Shown piece after piece: positions 8,091 to 17,144 of a DNA stretch of 64,000 bases. Under the pieces are notes generated by a model. It was not told the origin of the DNA. It saw only the letters and a list, made by a program, of their open reading frames with translations, and did not search any database. The translations under genes were made by a program, and so were the position numbers. Origin of the DNA: an uncultured bacterium. GTDB lineage: Bacteria > Nitrospirota > Thermodesulfovibrionia > Thermodesulfovibrionales > Thermodesulfovibrionaceae. Each line of letters starts with the position of its first letter. The stretch's first letter is position 1. The DNA lies in assembly GCA_937998865.1 (NCBI GenBank), contig CALLBR010000011.1, positions 20,684 through 84,683 of the forward strand. The letters are read 5' to 3'.

Positions 8091-9566
8091 CTAACCCTCT
8101 AAAAAATTAACAGATTTTAGCATTGCCATAGCCTTATTTAATGTTTCCTGATACTCATTCTCTGGTATTGAGTCAGCCACTATCCCAGCACCTGCTTGAA
8201 CATAAACTTTTTTTCCTTTGACTGTAAGCATTCTTATTCCTATACACATATCCATGTTATTATTAAAACCAAAATAACCAACTGCTCCAGCATAGGGACC
8301 TCTTTGGGTAGGTTCCAATTCCTCAATTATTTGCATAGCTCTAACTTTAGGAGCTCCTGTTACTGTTCCTGCTGGAAAACAGGATAGAAAAACATCAAAC
8401 ATATCTAAACCTTTTTTAAGTTTGCCTTCTACATTACTTACTATATGCATTACATGACTGTACCTTTCCACAGCCATTAATTCTGTTACATTTACCGAAC
8501 CTATTTCTGCAACCCTACCTACATCATTTCTGCCAAGATCTACAAGCATTATGTGTTCTGCTATTTCTTTTTCATCAGTTAAAAGTTCCTTTTCAAGGGC
8601 TAAATCTTCTTCATCCGTTTTTCCTCTCCTTCTTGTACCTGCTATGGGTCTTACAGTAATCTTTTCATCTTCTAATCTTACAAGAATTTCTGGAGAAGAA
8701 CCTATAAGTTGTAGGTCTTCAGTGTTAATGTAAAACATGTATGGAGAGGGATTTATTATTCTTAGTGCTCTATAAATATCAAGGGAGTTACAATTTTTCT
8801 CTGTCTCAAATCTTTGAGATAGTACTACCTGCACAACATCACCAGAGACAACATACTCTTTTGCTTTCTCGACAGCCTGAAGAAAACCTTCTTTAGGAAA
8901 ATTAGAAGTGAATTTTTCTATAAAAATATCTTTTTGAGAAGGTATTAGAAAGTAATTAATTGATCTATTCCTTTTTGGTCCCTTAAGAGATCCTATGATA
9001 CTCTCTATCCTTTTTTTTGCCCTTTCATAAACTTCTTTATAATCTCCTTCCACAAAGGCATTATAGACAATTCTAACACTTTGCTTTAAATTATCAAAAA
9101 CAAGGAGAATTTCTGGAATCATAAGAAAAATATCGGGAACATTGAGAGATTTTTTATTTAAATTTGGAATTTTTTCATATAATTTCACTATATCATAAGA
9201 TATATAGCCTACCATTCCTCCAAAAAATCTTGGTAATTGAGGATCTAGGTAGGCATTATACTTTCTAAAAAAATTTCTTAAAAATTCAAAGGGTTTATCA
9301 TGCATAAATTGTTGGGTTTTGGAGTTTTCCTCTGTTCTAATTTGATTCTTATGGAATGTTATCGTAATTTTAGGATCAATTCCTACGAAAGAATATCTAC
9401 CCCATTTCTCACCTCCTAAAACGCTTTCAAGAAGGAAAGAAGGCTTTTTATTTAGTTTAGAGTATACTCCGATAGGTGTATCAAAATCAGCTACTAATTC
9501 CTTATAAAGGGGTATAACATTATATGTTTTTGCAAGTTCTATAAAGTTTTCCAAAGATAAATTCAT
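8091..9566 (-). CDS. trpE: anthranilate synthase component I
   Basis: Chorismate-binding enzyme of 491 aa. The tryptophan feedback motif LLES occurs at FLLESVLGGEKWGRYSF. Catalytic blocks include GTVTGAPKVRAMQIIEELEP, PIAGTRRRG, DLGRNDVGRV and QAGAGIVADS. First gene of trpEGD. There is no SD before ATG; a promoter ends 6 nt upstream, so the mRNA may start at or next to the AUG. I found no Trp-rich leader peptide or attenuator. Confidence 0.96.
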   Translation of the reverse strand: MNLSLENFIELAKTYNVIPLYKELVADFDTPIGVYSKLNKKPSFLLESVLGGEKWGRYSFVGIDPKITITFHKNQIRTEENSKTQQFMHDKPFEFLRNFFRKYNAYLDPQLPRFFGGMVGYISYDIVKLYEKIPNLNKKSLNVPDIFLMIPEILLVFDNLKQSVRIVYNAFVEGDYKEVYERAKKRIESIIGSLKGPKRNRSINYFLIPSQKDIFIEKFTSNFPKEGFLQAVEKAKEYVVSGDVVQVVLSQRFETEKNCNSLDIYRALRIINPSPYMFYINTEDLQLIGSSPEILVRLEDEKITVRPIAGTRRRGKTDEEDLALEKELLTDEKEIAEHIMLVDLGRNDVGRVAEIGSVNVTELMAVERYSHVMHIVSNVEGKLKKGLDMFDVFLSCFPAGTVTGAPKVRAMQIIEELEPTQRGPYAGAVGYFGFNNNMDMCIGIRMLTVKGKKVYVQAGAGIVADSIPENEYQETLNKAMAMLKSVNFLEG

Positions 9567-9572
9567 TAGTTT

Positions 9573-9601
9573 ATTTTATAGGATTTACCCAAAAAAGGCA
9601 A
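9573..9601 (-). promoter_or_regulatory. trpE promoter, start point predicted at the ATG
   Basis: TTGCCT and TAAAAT are exactly 17 nt apart on the (-) strand, and the -10 box ends 6 nt before trpE's ATG. A normal 6-7 nt spacing puts transcription start on the A of ATG. There is no purine-rich SD in between. Inferred from sequence only. Confidence 0.5.
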
Positions 9602-10086
9602 AATTTTAATTTGGCTCTCTTTGAGGAAAAAGTCTCAAAAATCTATTTTCTCCTTTAAATATTTTTTAACGACATTTAGGAAATGAATTAATAAAAGACT
9701 ACAAAAAATTTCAAAGAGTAAAAATCCATAAAATTAATGATATTAAATTCTCTGCCTATCCCACTTTCTGCTATTTTTTAGAGATAAGCTAGGATTTAGG
9801 AGATACATCAATTTATATATAAAGATGATGTTCTGAACTTCTTGCAAATTCCAAAAAGTAAACAAAAACAATAAAAAATTAAACTTAATGCTCTAAGTTA
9901 ATATCTTAAAATGTCACTTTTGTAAGTGCCTCCTTTTTAAGGATATTTAAATCTCAAGATGGAAGCTATTGCAGGTAAAGACTCATTTTTTTTCTTATCC
10001 AAAAAAAGGATTACGGAGATTGCTTCAGTTTCTCAAACACCATTGCAATAACCAATAAGAGTAAGGGGAGGATATAAAATATTATT
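9602..10086. other. about 485-bp gene-free AT-rich gap between trpE and tRNA-Sec
   Basis: No ORF of more than about 30 codons with an SD was seen on either strand. A small inverted repeat CACTT-TTGT-AAGTG occurs near 9918. Near 10014-10060 there are GAGATTGCTTC and CATTGCAAT words that recall the short repeat relics at other gaps in this window. No terminator for an upstream + gene is needed, as the flanking genes diverge. The ORF at 10011-10253 is a shadow of the tRNA. Confidence 0.5.
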
Positions 10087-10115
10087 TTGAAAAATATTTG
10101 AAAATTATTTAAAAT
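10087..10115 (+). promoter_or_regulatory. promoter of tRNA-Sec and the downstream operon
   Basis: TTGAAA (10087-10092) and TAAAAT (10110-10115) are separated by 17 nt. Transcription would begin around 10122-10123, one or two bases before the mature tRNA 5' end at 10124. Both hexamers are 5 of 6 to consensus. Confidence 0.6.
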
Positions 10116-10123
10116 TCTATATT

Positions 10124-10221
10124 GGGAGTGTATGGGGCTCTGGTGTCCCCCTTGGACTTCAAATCCAATGTTGCCTGTTAGAAGCAGGCAAGGTGGGTTC
10201 GATTCCCACACGCTCCCGCCA
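10124..10221 (+). tRNA. selC: selenocysteine tRNA (anticodon UCA)
   Basis: 98 nt including encoded CCA. An 8-bp acceptor stem (GGGAGTGT with ACGCTCCC) is followed by a 5-bp T stem (GTGGG/CCCAC), giving the 13-bp coaxial arm of bacterial tRNA-Sec. The D arm is long (GGGG...CCCC). The anticodon loop CTTCAAA carries UCA within TTGGA/TCCAA. A long variable arm is formed by TTGCCTG/CAGGCAA. This decodes UGA as selenocysteine with SelB. The next genes follow in the same direction after an SD, so a shared transcript is possible. Confidence 0.97.
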
Positions 10222-10238
10222 TACAGAAGGAGGTAACT

Positions 10239-10583
10239 ATGAAGATTACCCATTATTCTTTTGGAAAAATAATTGTTGATGAAAAAGAATATACTTCGGA
10301 TCTTATCGTATTTCCTGACAGTCTTTTACCTTCTTGGTGGAGAAAAGAAGGTCACTCCCTTTGTATGGAAGATTTAACTGAAGTGTTAAAGAGAGACATA
10401 AAATATCTGGTTGTAGGCACAGGAGCATATGGAAGAATGATAGTACCTGAGAGTCTTATGAGAGAATTGAAGTCTAAGGGCATAGAAGTCTATGTTATGG
10501 ATACCGACAAAGCAGTTACTCTATTTAATAAAATGAAGCAGGAAGATAAAAGAGTAGCTGGAGCCTTTCATCTAACATGTTAA
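10239..10583 (+). CDS. Mth938-like domain protein
   Basis: 114 aa, with FGKIIVDEKEYTSDLIVFPD, WWRKEGHSLCMEDL and VVGTGAYGRMIVPESLMRELKSKGIEVYVMDTDKAV, which is the alpha/beta pattern of the Mth938/NDUFAF3-like (DUF498) family. Its role in bacteria is unknown; eukaryotic relatives help complex I assembly. A strong SD (AGAAGGAGG) precedes ATG. It lies 18 nt after tRNA-Sec and upstream of fhs. Confidence 0.8.
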   Translation: MKITHYSFGKIIVDEKEYTSDLIVFPDSLLPSWWRKEGHSLCMEDLTEVLKRDIKYLVVGTGAYGRMIVPESLMRELKSKGIEVYVMDTDKAVTLFNKMKQEDKRVAGAFHLTC

Positions 10584-10596
10584 AAAGGAGAGAACT

Positions 10597-10779
10597 ATGA
10601 GCGAAGAGAGAAAACCTGATCCAACGAGGGTAGCGATTGTTAAAATGCTACCAAGAGACATTAAAGAAAAATTAACCATTGAAGAAATGAACTCTTTACT
10701 TTTTGATGAAGTTTTGCCTGATTCTTTAATGGAAAAATTAAAGGATTATTTATCAGATCTTGACAATCCAACAGAGTAA
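10597..10779 (+). CDS. small acidic protein of unknown function, 60 aa
   Basis: A clear SD (AAAAGGAG) precedes ATG, and it lies between the Mth938-like gene and fhs with gaps of 13 and 22 nt, so it is a real member of the operon. The sequence is helical and charged (MLPRDIKEKLTIEEMNSLLFDEVLPDSLMEKL) with an acidic tail. There are no cysteines, signal peptide or membrane span. I recognise no family. Its place before fhs makes a role in C1 metabolism possible but unproven. Confidence 0.75.
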   Translation: MSEERKPDPTRVAIVKMLPRDIKEKLTIEEMNSLLFDEVLPDSLMEKLKDYLSDLDNPTE

Positions 10780-10801
10780 AAACTTTTAAAAGGAGTTTTC
10801 A

Positions 10802-12571
10802 ATGCTATCTCCTGCTGGGAAATACCCAGATTGGTTAATTGCGCAAGAAGCTGAAAAGAGAATGAAATCAATATATGAGCTTGCTGAGGAAGCAGGAATA
10901 AGAAAAGAAGAACTTATTGCCTTTGGAAATTACATAGGAAAAGTTGATTATATAAAAATCTATGAAAGGCTAAAAGAAAAAAAGCAGGGTAAATATGTAG
11001 TTGTAACAGCTCTAACTCCAACTCCCTTTGGTGAGGGTAAAACAACTGCCACACTTGGAATCGTTCAAGGATTAGCAAAAAGAGGAATAAAGGTTGGTTG
11101 TGCTATAAGACAACCCTCAGCAGGTCCCCTCATGAATGTTAAAGGTACAGCTGCTGGAGGAGGACTATCCCAGTGTATTCCAAGAACGGAATTTTCATTA
11201 GGCTTTACAGGTGATATAAACGCTGTTATGAATGCTCACAATCTTGCAATGGTTGCTCTTACCTCGAGAATCCTTCATGAGTCTAATTATTCTGATGATA
11301 TTTTAAGTAAAAAAGGGCTTAAAAGGCTTGATATAGACATAAAAAACATTCAAATGGGTTGGGTCATAGATTTTTGTGCCCAAGCATTAAGAAAAATAGT
11401 TATTGGCTTGGGGACTAAAAAAGATGGCATCCCCATGGAATCCCGTTTTGATATAGCAACCTCTTCTGAGATAATGGCTATCTTAAGTTTGGTTAAGGAT
11501 GTAAGAGAATTAAGAGATAAAATAGGTAAGATTGTTGTTGCTTATTCCAAAAAAGGAATTCCTATTACCACAGAAGACTTAGAAGTGGCTGGTGCAATGA
11601 CTGCCTTAGTACTGCCTGCAATAAATCCCAATCTAATTCAAACCATTGAAGGACAACCGGTTTTGGTTCATGCTGCACCCTTTGCTAATATTGCTATAGG
11701 TCAATCATCAGTTATTGCCGATCTTATAGGAACTAAGCTTTTTGATTATCACATTACGGAAAGTGGATTCGGTGCTGACATAGGCTTTGAAAAATTTTGG
11801 AACATAAAATGTAGACATTCAGAACTCAAACCCCATTCAGCTGTTATTGTCACCACCTTGAGAGCTTTAAAATACCATGGAGCTGATGAAACTGCCCCTA
11901 AGATTATTACTGGGAATTCTATCCCAAAGGAGTATTATGAAAAAAATAATAGATGGCTTGAAAGAGGAATGGAAAATCTCCTTCATCATGTTGAAATAAT
12001 CAGAAAATCTGGAATAACTCCTGTTGTATGTATAAACAGATTCACCTATGATACTGAAGAAGAATTAATTTTAGTACAAAAATTATGCGATGAGCAAGGA
12101 ATTTTAGCTTCTGTATCAGAACACTGGAGTAAAGGTGGAGAAGGTGCCTTAGATCTGGCTGATAAAATTATAGAAGCCAGCAGTAGACAATCAAATTTTC
12201 AATATTTATATGATATGGAACTTCCTCTTTTATCGAAGATTGAACTCATCGCAAGAAGTATTTATGGTGCCGATTCAGTTGAATTTTCCTCTATTGCGCT
12301 TGAAAACATTAATAGAATTAATTCTAAAAAGGAATTCTCAGATTTCTACATTTGTATTGCCAAAACTCATCAAAGTTTATCTGATAACCCTCAATTAAGA
12401 GGTGTACCAAAAGGATGGCAACTTTGTGTAAAAGACATATTGATTTTTCATGGGGCAAAAATTATAGTTCCTGTTGCTGGTAATATTAGTTTAATGCCTG
12501 GAACTGCTTCAAATCCTAATTTCAGGAACATAGATATAGATTTGGAAACTCTTAAAGTTAAGGGCATTTAA
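10802..12571 (+). CDS. fhs: formate-tetrahydrofolate ligase
   Basis: ATP-dependent formation of 10-formyl-THF from formate, part of the Wood-Ljungdahl methyl branch or of purine C1 supply. The P-loop TPTPFGEGKTTATLGI, RQPSAGPLMNVKGTAAGGG, FTGDINAVMNAHNLA and SVIADLIGTKLFDYHITESGFGADIGFEKFWNIKCR are hallmark blocks. 589 aa is slightly longer than usual. SD AAAAGGAG precedes ATG. Formate handling next to tRNA-Sec fits a selenocysteine formate dehydrogenase elsewhere, though none is in the window. Confidence 0.97.
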   Translation: MLSPAGKYPDWLIAQEAEKRMKSIYELAEEAGIRKEELIAFGNYIGKVDYIKIYERLKEKKQGKYVVVTALTPTPFGEGKTTATLGIVQGLAKRGIKVGCAIRQPSAGPLMNVKGTAAGGGLSQCIPRTEFSLGFTGDINAVMNAHNLAMVALTSRILHESNYSDDILSKKGLKRLDIDIKNIQMGWVIDFCAQALRKIVIGLGTKKDGIPMESRFDIATSSEIMAILSLVKDVRELRDKIGKIVVAYSKKGIPITTEDLEVAGAMTALVLPAINPNLIQTIEGQPVLVHAAPFANIAIGQSSVIADLIGTKLFDYHITESGFGADIGFEKFWNIKCRHSELKPHSAVIVTTLRALKYHGADETAPKIITGNSIPKEYYEKNNRWLERGMENLLHHVEIIRKSGITPVVCINRFTYDTEEELILVQKLCDEQGILASVSEHWSKGGEGALDLADKIIEASSRQSNFQYLYDMELPLLSKIELIARSIYGADSVEFSSIALENINRINSKKEFSDFYICIAKTHQSLSDNPQLRGVPKGWQLCVKDILIFHGAKIIVPVAGNISLMPGTASNPNFRNIDIDLETLKVKGI

Positions 12572-12578
12572 AAATATA

Positions 12579-12608
12579 TTGACAAAGTCATATTTTTTTT
12601 CATATTTT
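12579..12608 (+). promoter_or_regulatory. probable promoter of the chemoreceptor gene
   Basis: TTGACA (12579-12584) is a perfect -35 box. TATTTT follows 18 nt later as a weak -10. It sits in the 69-bp gap between fhs and the receptor gene. The same bases contain a short TGAC-AAA-GTCA hairpin before TATTTTTTTT that could weakly end the fhs transcript. Confidence 0.4.
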
Positions 12609-12640
12609 ATTAAACCAATAGCCTGAAAGAGGAGGAGAAT

Positions 12641-14068
12641 ATGCCTAAAAGAATAGAATCAGAGAAAAAAATTCTTTCTATATCTCTCTACAGAAAGTTT
12701 TTAATTGTTTTTAATGCCTCTGTAATATTGTCAACCCTAATTCTTTTAGCGGGGTTAATCTTGACAGGATACAATATTTATGGTGAAGAATTTATAACAA
12801 AAAGAATAGGAATTCTAAACACTTTAATTAAATTCGCTCCTACCATAATAATTTTTGCATTAGCTTTAATCGGAATCTCGACAGCAAATGTTCTTTGGTT
12901 TAGAAAACAAATTATATTGCCTATATCAATAATTCAAGAAGTTTTAGAGTCAATCAAAGAAGGTGACTTTGACAAAAGAATTAAATTAAAAACTGGTGAT
13001 GAATTTCAAAAAATAGCTCAAGCCTTTAATGAAATGATGGATAAACTTTCAAAACTCATTCAAACGGAAGAAGAAAAAAGAGAAATGCAAAAAAACATAA
13101 TAAACTTCTTACAAATCATGACAGCTGCATCGGAAGGTGACCTTACAAAAAGAGCAGAAGTAACCCCTGATGTCTTTGGTTCTTTAGCTGATGCATTTAA
13201 TCTTATGGCAGATGGACTCAGTCAGTTAGTAGAGGAAGTTCAGTCCTCTGCCGGTGAAGTAGGACAAAAAACATTAATCATAAATGAAATTATAAATAAA
13301 TTGAAAGAGGGTGCTCAAATACAAAGAAAGGAAATAGATAAAATAGCGACTTTGATTGCTGAATCATCAGAAATTGCCACATCTACTTCTGAAAAAACTA
13401 TGATTGCCACAGATGTTTCTAATGATGCTTTAAATGCTATAAACAAAGGTAATGAGATAATTACTGACACGATGAGCAGCATACAGCTTATAAGAGCAGC
13501 CGTTCAAGTTATAAACAGAAGAATGAAACTACTATCTGAAAAACTCATGGAAATTGGTACCATATCAACTATCATAAGTGAAATTGCTAATAGAACAAAT
13601 TTACTTGCTTTAAACGCCTCCTTAGAGGCTGCAAGAGCCGGAGAAGAGGGAAAAGGATTTATTGTCATTGCTGAAGAAATAAGAACATTGGCAGACAAAA
13701 CAGCTAAATCATCGAAGAATATATCTGAAATCATCTCATCTATCCAGGAAGAAGCAAGTTTAGTAACAAAACATCTTGAGGAAGAGACTAATTATGTTGA
13801 AGAGGGAACAAGGATGGTTAATGAAACTACCTCTGTATTCGAAAAAATAAACACAGTAATTAGAAAAATAGGGGATATAATCACAGAGATCAATGAATTT
13901 GCTAAAAAACAAAAAGAAATAACCTTAGGAGAGGTTGAATCTATAAATGAAGTTAAAGAAGTTACTGAAAATGTAATGAAAATCACAGAAGAACTTACCG
14001 ATGTCTCTAAAACACTATCTAAAACTTCGGAAGAACTTGTGGAGATAACTGGAAGATTTAAGGTCTAG
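12641..14068 (+). CDS. methyl-accepting chemotaxis protein without a periplasmic sensor domain (PilJ-like)
   Basis: 475 aa. Two transmembrane helices (about residues 20-46 and 66-87) are joined by only about 20 residues, so there is no ligand-binding domain. A HAMP domain follows (about 87-140) and a second HAMP-like stretch (about 150-205). The signalling domain holds the canonical tip [19 protein letters not shown] and [20 protein letters not shown]. It faces the (-) chemosensory genes and overlaps the CheA hybrid by 4 nt at their ends. Probable receptor for that CheA; a SD (GAGGAG) precedes ATG. Confidence 0.9.
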   Translation: MPKRIESEKKILSISLYRKFLIVFNASVILSTLILLAGLILTGYNIYGEEFITKRIGILNTLIKFAPTIIIFALALIGISTANVLWFRKQIILPISIIQEVLESIKEGDFDKRIKLKTGDEFQKIAQAFNEMMDKLSKLIQTEEEKREMQKNIINFLQIMTAASEGDLTKRAEVTPDVFGSLADAFNLMADGLSQLVEEVQSSAGEVGQKTLIINEIINKLKEGAQIQRKEIDKIATLIAESSEIATSTSEKTMIATDVSNDALNAINKGNEIITDTMSSIQLIRAAVQVINRRMKLLSEKLMEIGTISTIISEIANRTNLLALNASLEAARAGEEGKGFIVIAEEIRTLADKTAKSSKNISEIISSIQEEASLVTKHLEEETNYVEEGTRMVNETTSVFEKINTVIRKIGDIITEINEFAKKQKEITLGEVESINEVKEVTENVMKITEELTDVSKTLSKTSEELVEITGRFKV

Positions 14069-16305
14069 AAGATTAGATTTTCTATAATATTAAATCTCTC
14101 TAATAATTCCGTTATTGTTTTTTCATCAAAAGGTTTAACTAAAAAACCATCAGCACCTAAGTCTATAGCCTTTTCTTGATGCTTTTTAGTCCCTCGAGAT
14201 GTTAAAACAACAATGGGCAAATCATTAAATCTCTCATCTTTTCTTATTCGACTAATAAACTCGTATCCATGCATAACTGGCATTTCAAGATCTGTAATTA
14301 TCAAATCTACATTTTTCTCCTCGAGAATACTTAATGCTTCTAAACCATCTTTAGCTGTATAGACTTTTAAATTTTTTGCCTCCAATAATGCTTGTAAGGA
14401 CTTCCTAACGCTTATTGAATCGTCTACTATAAGAACTCTACCACTATATACAACATTTTCACGATAAAGATGAAGGGGAAGATTAAAGCTAAAATCTTCT
14501 TCAAATATTTTTACAGGATCAATAACAAAACGAGGATTACCCTTTGATGATATAACGTAACCTAAATACTGGTTTAACCCTTCTAAAAATTTTCCAAGAG
14601 AATATATAGTGGCTTCTTCCTGTCCTAAAATATCATCTACTAATAAAGCCTTACGAATACCTGAAAAATTAAAAACTATAATATATCCCTTCTCTAAGGG
14701 TTTACCATTAGAAGAGAGATATATTTCAGAAAAAATCTTCACTGGAATCACTCTACTTTTATGATTTATTACTCTTTCATCTTTTACATTGGGGAAATCA
14801 TCAATAGTTAAAATCTCTTCTATATAGTTTATTGGAACGGCAAATTCTAAACTGGAAGACATAAAAATTAAAAGATTTGTAATACTGAGAGATTGTGGTA
14901 TTTTTATTATAAATGTGGTATTCTTATGGATTTCTGAATATACTTCTATTGTACCTTTGAGCTTGGCAATAACTGTTTTAACAATATCAAGCCCCATACC
15001 TCTTCCACTTTGAAAGTCTACATCTTCTGAAGTAGAAAATCCTGGTACAAATATATAGGACAAAATTTCGTCCTTTGACATTTGAATAGCTTGCTGGGGA
15101 TTTAATAAACCCTTTTCTATGGCTCTTTGTTTAACCTTTTCAGTGTCTATACCTCTTCCATCGTCGGCAATTGATATTACTACATATTTACCTTCTTTTT
15201 TTGCATTTAGTTTTATGTTACCTTTTTGGGGTTTTCCAAGTGCTAATCTTTCCTGTGGTGTCTCTATTCCGTGATCTATAGCATTTCTTAAAACATGGAT
15301 CAAAGGTTCGTGTAATAAATCTAAAACAGGTTTATCAATTTTTATATCACCACCTTTTATTTCAATACTTATATCTTTACCTAAAGTATTTGCAATATCT
15401 TTTATTGCTTCAGAAATCTTACTAAGTAGCCTACCTATTGGTAACATTCTCAAAGAAAGTAAATTATCTTTAAGATTTGTTATTTCCTTGTTTAAAGTCT
15501 TAAAATTAGAGGAAAGATTCTCAGAAAATGAAATTAATTCACTTAAACCTTCGTTTATATCGTTTGTTATTTCACTTATCTTTCTTGTAAATATGTGATA
15601 TTCATCGTATCTGTCGAATTCTAAATCACTAAAATCAGTAAAAAACGTATCTAAAACTCTAGATTTATCACTTATTGGTGTAAGCCAATATCTCTCTGAA
15701 AAAGATACTATCTCGTTAAATAGTTTTTTGCCACCTTGCAAAATTACTTCTACCAAATTTGTTAGTTCCTTTTCTCTGTCAATTAATATATTTTTTTGAA
15801 CTATTATCTCTGATAAGATACCAAGAATACTATCAATTAAATTAAGATCCACTCTCACAGAGTTGATTGTAGGTAAAGGAGAATAAGTCTCTGAAACTTC
15901 TTCTACCTTTGTAATTGTCTTTTTGTTTACTATCTCATCAATCAATGCAATAAGTTTTTCATCTATTTCTGACTTTTCTTCATTATATTGAACGATTTCA
16001 TTTATAAGGCTAATAATTATATTAACAACTTTTCTTATAATGTTAAGTAGTGACAGATCATCAGGAATTTCCTTTTTTATTAAAGCTTCGAAGAGGTCTT
16101 CTAATTTATGGGCTAAACTTGCTATTTTGTTGAATTTAACTATAGAGGCAGAACCTTTAAGAGTATGAGTTGTCCTGTATAAAACTTCTAATGTTTCGTA
16201 ATTAAAACCTTTGTTTTCTAATTCTTCAATTCCTTCAATTAAGGTATTTACATAATCTTCAGACTCTAAAAGGAAATACTTTATAAGTTCAGCTTGTTCT
16301 ATCAT
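14065..16305 (-). CDS. hybrid chemosensory histidine kinase (CheA with C-terminal receiver; ChpA/PilL/FrzE type)
   Basis: 746 aa. N-terminal Hpt domain with phospho-acceptor H47 in THTLKGSA. Then a variable helical region (about 140-280), HATPase with [17 protein letters not shown] and DDGRGID, and a CheW-like domain (about 480-610). The C-terminal receiver (about 622-746) keeps DDS, the phospho-Asp in LIITDLEMP and the Lys in LVKPFD. Such hybrids usually run type IV pilus or gliding motility rather than flagella. CheR and CheB genes are not nearby. 2-nt gap after CheW. Confidence 0.93.
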   Translation of the reverse strand: MIEQAELIKYFLLESEDYVNTLIEGIEELENKGFNYETLEVLYRTTHTLKGSASIVKFNKIASLAHKLEDLFEALIKKEIPDDLSLLNIIRKVVNIIISLINEIVQYNEEKSEIDEKLIALIDEIVNKKTITKVEEVSETYSPLPTINSVRVDLNLIDSILGILSEIIVQKNILIDREKELTNLVEVILQGGKKLFNEIVSFSERYWLTPISDKSRVLDTFFTDFSDLEFDRYDEYHIFTRKISEITNDINEGLSELISFSENLSSNFKTLNKEITNLKDNLLSLRMLPIGRLLSKISEAIKDIANTLGKDISIEIKGGDIKIDKPVLDLLHEPLIHVLRNAIDHGIETPQERLALGKPQKGNIKLNAKKEGKYVVISIADDGRGIDTEKVKQRAIEKGLLNPQQAIQMSKDEILSYIFVPGFSTSEDVDFQSGRGMGLDIVKTVIAKLKGTIEVYSEIHKNTTFIIKIPQSLSITNLLIFMSSSLEFAVPINYIEEILTIDDFPNVKDERVINHKSRVIPVKIFSEIYLSSNGKPLEKGYIIVFNFSGIRKALLVDDILGQEEATIYSLGKFLEGLNQYLGYVISSKGNPRFVIDPVKIFEEDFSFNLPLHLYRENVVYSGRVLIVDDSISVRKSLQALLEAKNLKVYTAKDGLEALSILEEKNVDLIITDLEMPVMHGYEFISRIRKDERFNDLPIVVLTSRGTKKHQEKAIDLGADGFLVKPFDEKTITELLERFNIIENLIF

Positions 16306-16307
16306 CC

Positions 16308-16718
16308 TTAGAGTATGTTTTCATTATTTTTATTGGAGGAGGGTTGTTTTACCTTTAATTCTTCATAAAGTTTTTTAGGATCGAGATAATCCTCTACAAC
16401 AATCTCTTTATCAAAACTTACAAAAAAGGGAGTTATATCTGACAATATGCCTATTTTATCACCCTCTACCTCTAAGACTAAAAGCTTATTTTCTGAATAG
16501 TTAATTCTCTCAATATTGTATACCTTGGCAAGATCGATAGCAGGAACAATTTTCCCTCTTACAGGCAATGCTCCTACTATGTAATCTGGAGAACCGGGAA
16601 TTGGAAATATTTTTGTTATATCTAATATCTGCACTACAGATTCCTTAGGTATAAGAAATTCTCTTTCTCCAACTCCAAAAACACAAAAGTGTCTCTCTTG
16701 TCTTATTTCTTCATCCAT
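16308..16718 (-). CDS. CheW-like adaptor (PilI type)
   Basis: 136 aa single CheW domain: FCVFGVGEREFLIPKESVVQILD, PIPGSPDYIVGALPVRGKIVPAIDLAKV and a C-terminal IGILSDIT. It bridges the receptor to the CheA hybrid encoded next. It overlaps the PilH-like gene by 16 nt. PVRG is kept where classical CheW has NLRG. Confidence 0.9.
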   Translation of the reverse strand: MDEEIRQERHFCVFGVGEREFLIPKESVVQILDITKIFPIPGSPDYIVGALPVRGKIVPAIDLAKVYNIERINYSENKLLVLEVEGDKIGILSDITPFFVSFDKEIVVEDYLDPKKLYEELKVKQPSSNKNNENIL

Positions 16719-17068
16719 TTTTTAATCACCGCTAAAAGATCAATGGGTTCAAAGGGTTTAGTTATATATTCGTCAGCGCCTTGCATTTTACCCCAATACT
16801 TATCTGCTTCCTCCTTTTTAGAAGTAACAAGAACAACTGGTATATGCTTTGTTTTATCATTTTTTTTTATCTCTCTACAAAGCTGGAAACCATTTTTTTT
16901 AGGCATTACAACATCAAGAAGTATTAAATCAAAATTCTCTGAATTAATTAAAGCCTCTGCTTCTTCTCCATCTTTAGCAAAAAAAAGTTCATATCCCTTG
17001 CCTTCTAAAATAGCTTCAATATATTTAGAATCTGTGATAGAATCTTCAGCAATCAGTATTTTTGCCAT
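16703..17068 (-). CDS. pilH: single-domain response regulator, PilH-like
   Basis: 121 aa receiver only. Acidic pocket AEDS, phospho-Asp in LILLDVVMPKKNG, Thr/Ser in LVTSKKEE and Lys in YITKPFEP. The segment ADKYWGKMQGADEYITKPF closely follows the PilH pattern, so the assignment is better than generic CheY. Its own promoter lies 40 nt upstream, so the pilH-cheW-cheA part can be transcribed apart from the genes before it. Confidence 0.85.
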   Translation of the reverse strand: MAKILIAEDSITDSKYIEAILEGKGYELFFAKDGEEAEALINSENFDLILLDVVMPKKNGFQLCREIKKNDKTKHIPVVLVTSKKEEADKYWGKMQGADEYITKPFEPIDLLAVIKKWMKK

Positions 17069-17107
17069 TTAATACTCCCCATATCATGAAGCAATAACTT
17101 TAAGTGT

Positions 17108-17137
17108 ATTATAGTTTTTAAACTTTTATTAAGTCAA
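17108..17137 (-). promoter_or_regulatory. promoter of the pilH-cheW-cheA segment
   Basis: TTGACT (5 of 6) and TATAAT (6 of 6) are separated by 18 nt on the (-) strand, in the only clear gap (76 bp) inside this chemosensory run. A GGGGAG SD lies between it and the ATG at 17068. Confidence 0.65.
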
Positions 17138-17144
17138 TACTGAC

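Noticed and set aside
9602-10086. Trp leader peptide or attenuator before trpE
   Set aside because: No short ORF with tandem TGG codons, no terminator/antiterminator pair, and the promoter lies at the ATG.
10011-10253. - strand ORF of 80 aa
   Set aside because: It is antisense to tRNA-Sec and runs over its promoter; a shadow.
12571-12600. TGAC-AAA-GTCA plus T-run as fhs terminator
   Set aside because: The stem is only 4 bp; the same bases are a better TTGACA -35 box.
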